Assembly: GCA_937877295.1 (NCBI GenBank)
Contig: CALFIV010000112.1
Span: forward strand, 1 to 7,591
Direction: 5' to 3'
Source of the DNA: an uncultured Clostridia bacterium
GTDB lineage: Bacteria; Bacillota_A; Clostridia; Christensenellales; CAG-138
DNA length: 7,591 nt
Shown here piece after piece: positions 6,633 through 7,591 of the stretch (its first letter is position 1; each line of letters begins with the position of its first letter). Both the position numbers and the translations under genes were made by a program. The notes beneath the pieces are model-generated. The model did not search any database, was not told where the DNA came from, and saw only the letters and a list, made by a program, of their open reading frames with translations.

Positions 6633-7591
6633 GAGCCCACCTCCGTCAGCGCCGTCCACTGCGCGAGGACCGCATCATGCATACGAATCTCGTTTTGATA
6701 GTCAAACCGGATCAGCGAGAGCGCTTCCGCGTCCGGCAGCGTTTCCGGCGCAGGCACATCCGTGCGCACCGAGCGCCGCCATTGCTCGCTGACGAGCATC
6801 GTCTGCACGTCCTTTCCGAGAATGAATTCTACAAACCGTTTCGCATTTTCCGGATGCGGCGCGCTGCGCAGAATTGCGCAGCCGTCCGGTACGGCGCTTG
6901 TCCCCTCGATCGGGTAAACCATGCCGATGTCGTTGCCCGCAAGCTTATACTTCCATGCGGTCTCTTCAAGTGTAACGCCGATCGGAAACCGCCCGTCAGA
7001 TACGGCGCGCAGCACCTCGCCGGAGTCGGAAAGCTGCCTTCCGTCCAGGTTTTCCGCAAAGGCGCGCATCGCCGCGTCCGGATCGCCGCCGACACATTCG
7101 CACAGCGTGCGCAGCGCCGTATAGCTGGAACCGGATACGTTTGGATCGGCAAACGCAATTCTGCCCTTCCATGCGGGATCGAGCAGCGTCTGCCATCCAG
7201 AAAGCTGCTCCGGATCGACCAGCTTAGTATGATAGATCAAAACGATCGGAAGCGATGAAAACGGCGTGACACGGTTGTCACGGATCTGATACGTTTCGGA
7301 AACCGCACGGTTCTCCGTGCAGTCATAGGGAAGAAATGCGTCGCGGCAGGTCAAAAGACTGTCCACGCCGCCGCCAAACATGATGTCGGCTTCTTCTTCA
7401 TTCTTTCCTTCCGCCAGACTCCCCAAGATCTCATTGGTTCCTCCAAAGATCACCTTGACCCAGATTCCGCTTCTTTCCTCGAACTCCTTGATGATCGGCT
7501 CATATATGTCAGGTTTATGGGATGTGTAGATAACAAGCTTCCTGTCCACGGGCATGGTAATCTCATCCGACGACGCTTTTGCACCGCACCC
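6629..7591 (-). CDS. Extracellular solute-binding lipoprotein, AfuA/FbpA/HptA-like (5'-partial)
   Basis: A substrate-binding protein of the ABC-type ferric/sugar-phosphate binding family; 320 residues are visible, plus the stop. The frame stays open to the window edge. The internal ATG at 7555 is probably not the start, because the residues before it read GC then GAKASSDEIT, as expected of a lipobox Cys (7586-7588) and mature N-terminal linker. Only the signal peptide would then be missing. Family signs include KLVIYTSHKPDIYEPIIKEF at the N-terminus, ADIMFGGG, the hinge-region segment LIYHTK, WKGRIAFADP, VYPIEGTSAVPDG and HPENAKRFVEFILGKDVQTML. There is no adjacent Tyr pair of the kind that binds iron in FbpA, so a ferric ligand is unlikely; a phosphorylated sugar or other anion is more plausible by analogy with AfuA and HptA. 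The stop overlaps the kinase start (ATGA). No permease or ATPase gene follows, which suggests a sensory role. The ligand is inferred, not shown. Confidence 0.9.
   Translation of the reverse strand, partial: GCGAKASSDEITMPVDRKLVIYTSHKPDIYEPIIKEFEERSGIWVKVIFGGTNEILGSLAEGKNEEEADIMFGGGVDSLLTCRDAFLPYDCTENRAVSETYQIRDNRVTPFSSLPIVLIYHTKLVDPEQLSGWQTLLDPAWKGRIAFADPNVSGSSYTALRTLCECVGGDPDAAMRAFAENLDGRQLSDSGEVLRAVSDGRFPIGVTLEETAWKYKLAGNDIGMVYPIEGTSAVPDGCAILRSAPHPENAKRFVEFILGKDVQTMLVSEQWRRSVRTDVPAPETLPDAEALSLIRFDYQNEIRMHDAVLAQWTALTEVGS
6638..6644 (-). promoter_or_regulatory. Ribosome binding site that fixes the kinase start
   Basis: The minus strand reads GGAGGTG, then five bases, then the ATG at 6632-6630. 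It lies within the final codons of the binding-protein gene. No comparable site is positioned for the upstream in-frame ATG at 6659, so 6632 is the better start. Confidence 0.82.

Noticed and set aside
6633..6659. Nine-codon longer N-terminus for the kinase (start at 6659)
   Set aside because: The extension MDGADGGGL is acidic/glycine-rich and overlaps the binding-protein gene more deeply. The internal ATG at 6632 has a strong ribosome site and the usual ATGA overlap.
1..7591. CRISPR arrays, tRNA/rRNA genes, insertion sequences, defence genes or phage genes
   Set aside because: I saw no direct-repeat array, structural RNA, transposase motif or phage protein. Nearly all bases are accounted for by the genes described.

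Overview
The window looks like gut or rumen anaerobe DNA and appears to be a composite. The first ~388 bases encode the tail of a secreted protein ending in a type IX secretion (T9SS) C-terminal sorting domain, which is characteristic of Bacteroidota. Everything from about base 410 onward looks like a moderately GC-rich Clostridia/Ruminococcaceae-type Firmicute: a Sec-exported multidomain starch-degrading enzyme, a lipoprotein-type solute-binding protein, and a YesM/YesN-type two-component pair. Codon choice changes across the boundary. The left fragment has Ala 5/5 GCC and Pro mostly CCC; the amylase start has mostly GCG/GCA and CCG. No promoter or convincing ribosome site separates the two genes. 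The simplest reading is an assembly join near 389-416, not a natural neighbourhood.

Layout: (1) 2-388 (+), 5'-truncated T9SS cargo protein. (2) 389-426, the short junction, with an A-run that appears one base short, so the amylase signal peptide is out of frame with its expected ATG at 407. (3) 427-4101 (+), a large extracellular GH13 (AmyE-like) alpha-amylase. It has two beta-sandwich/starch-binding-like modules, a bacterial repeat domain, a Listeria-Bacteroides-type repeat with an unusual insertion, and a ~300-residue C-terminal region typical of clostridial surface proteins. (4) 4111-4148, a perfect 17-bp hairpin that can terminate transcription from both sides. (5) 4201-7591 (-), a tightly overlapping three-gene unit read right to left: solute-binding lipoprotein (5' end outside the window), YesM-type histidine kinase, short AraC-type response regulator.

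The minus-strand unit has the composition and order of a binding-protein-assisted 'three-component' sensor such as staphylococcal HptA-HptS-HptR, which senses external hexose phosphate. The lipoprotein would capture a ligand outside the membrane and signal through the kinase to the DNA-binding regulator. No transporter permease is present in the window. The amylase is convergent with this unit and separated by the terminator, so a regulatory link between them is possible but not shown.
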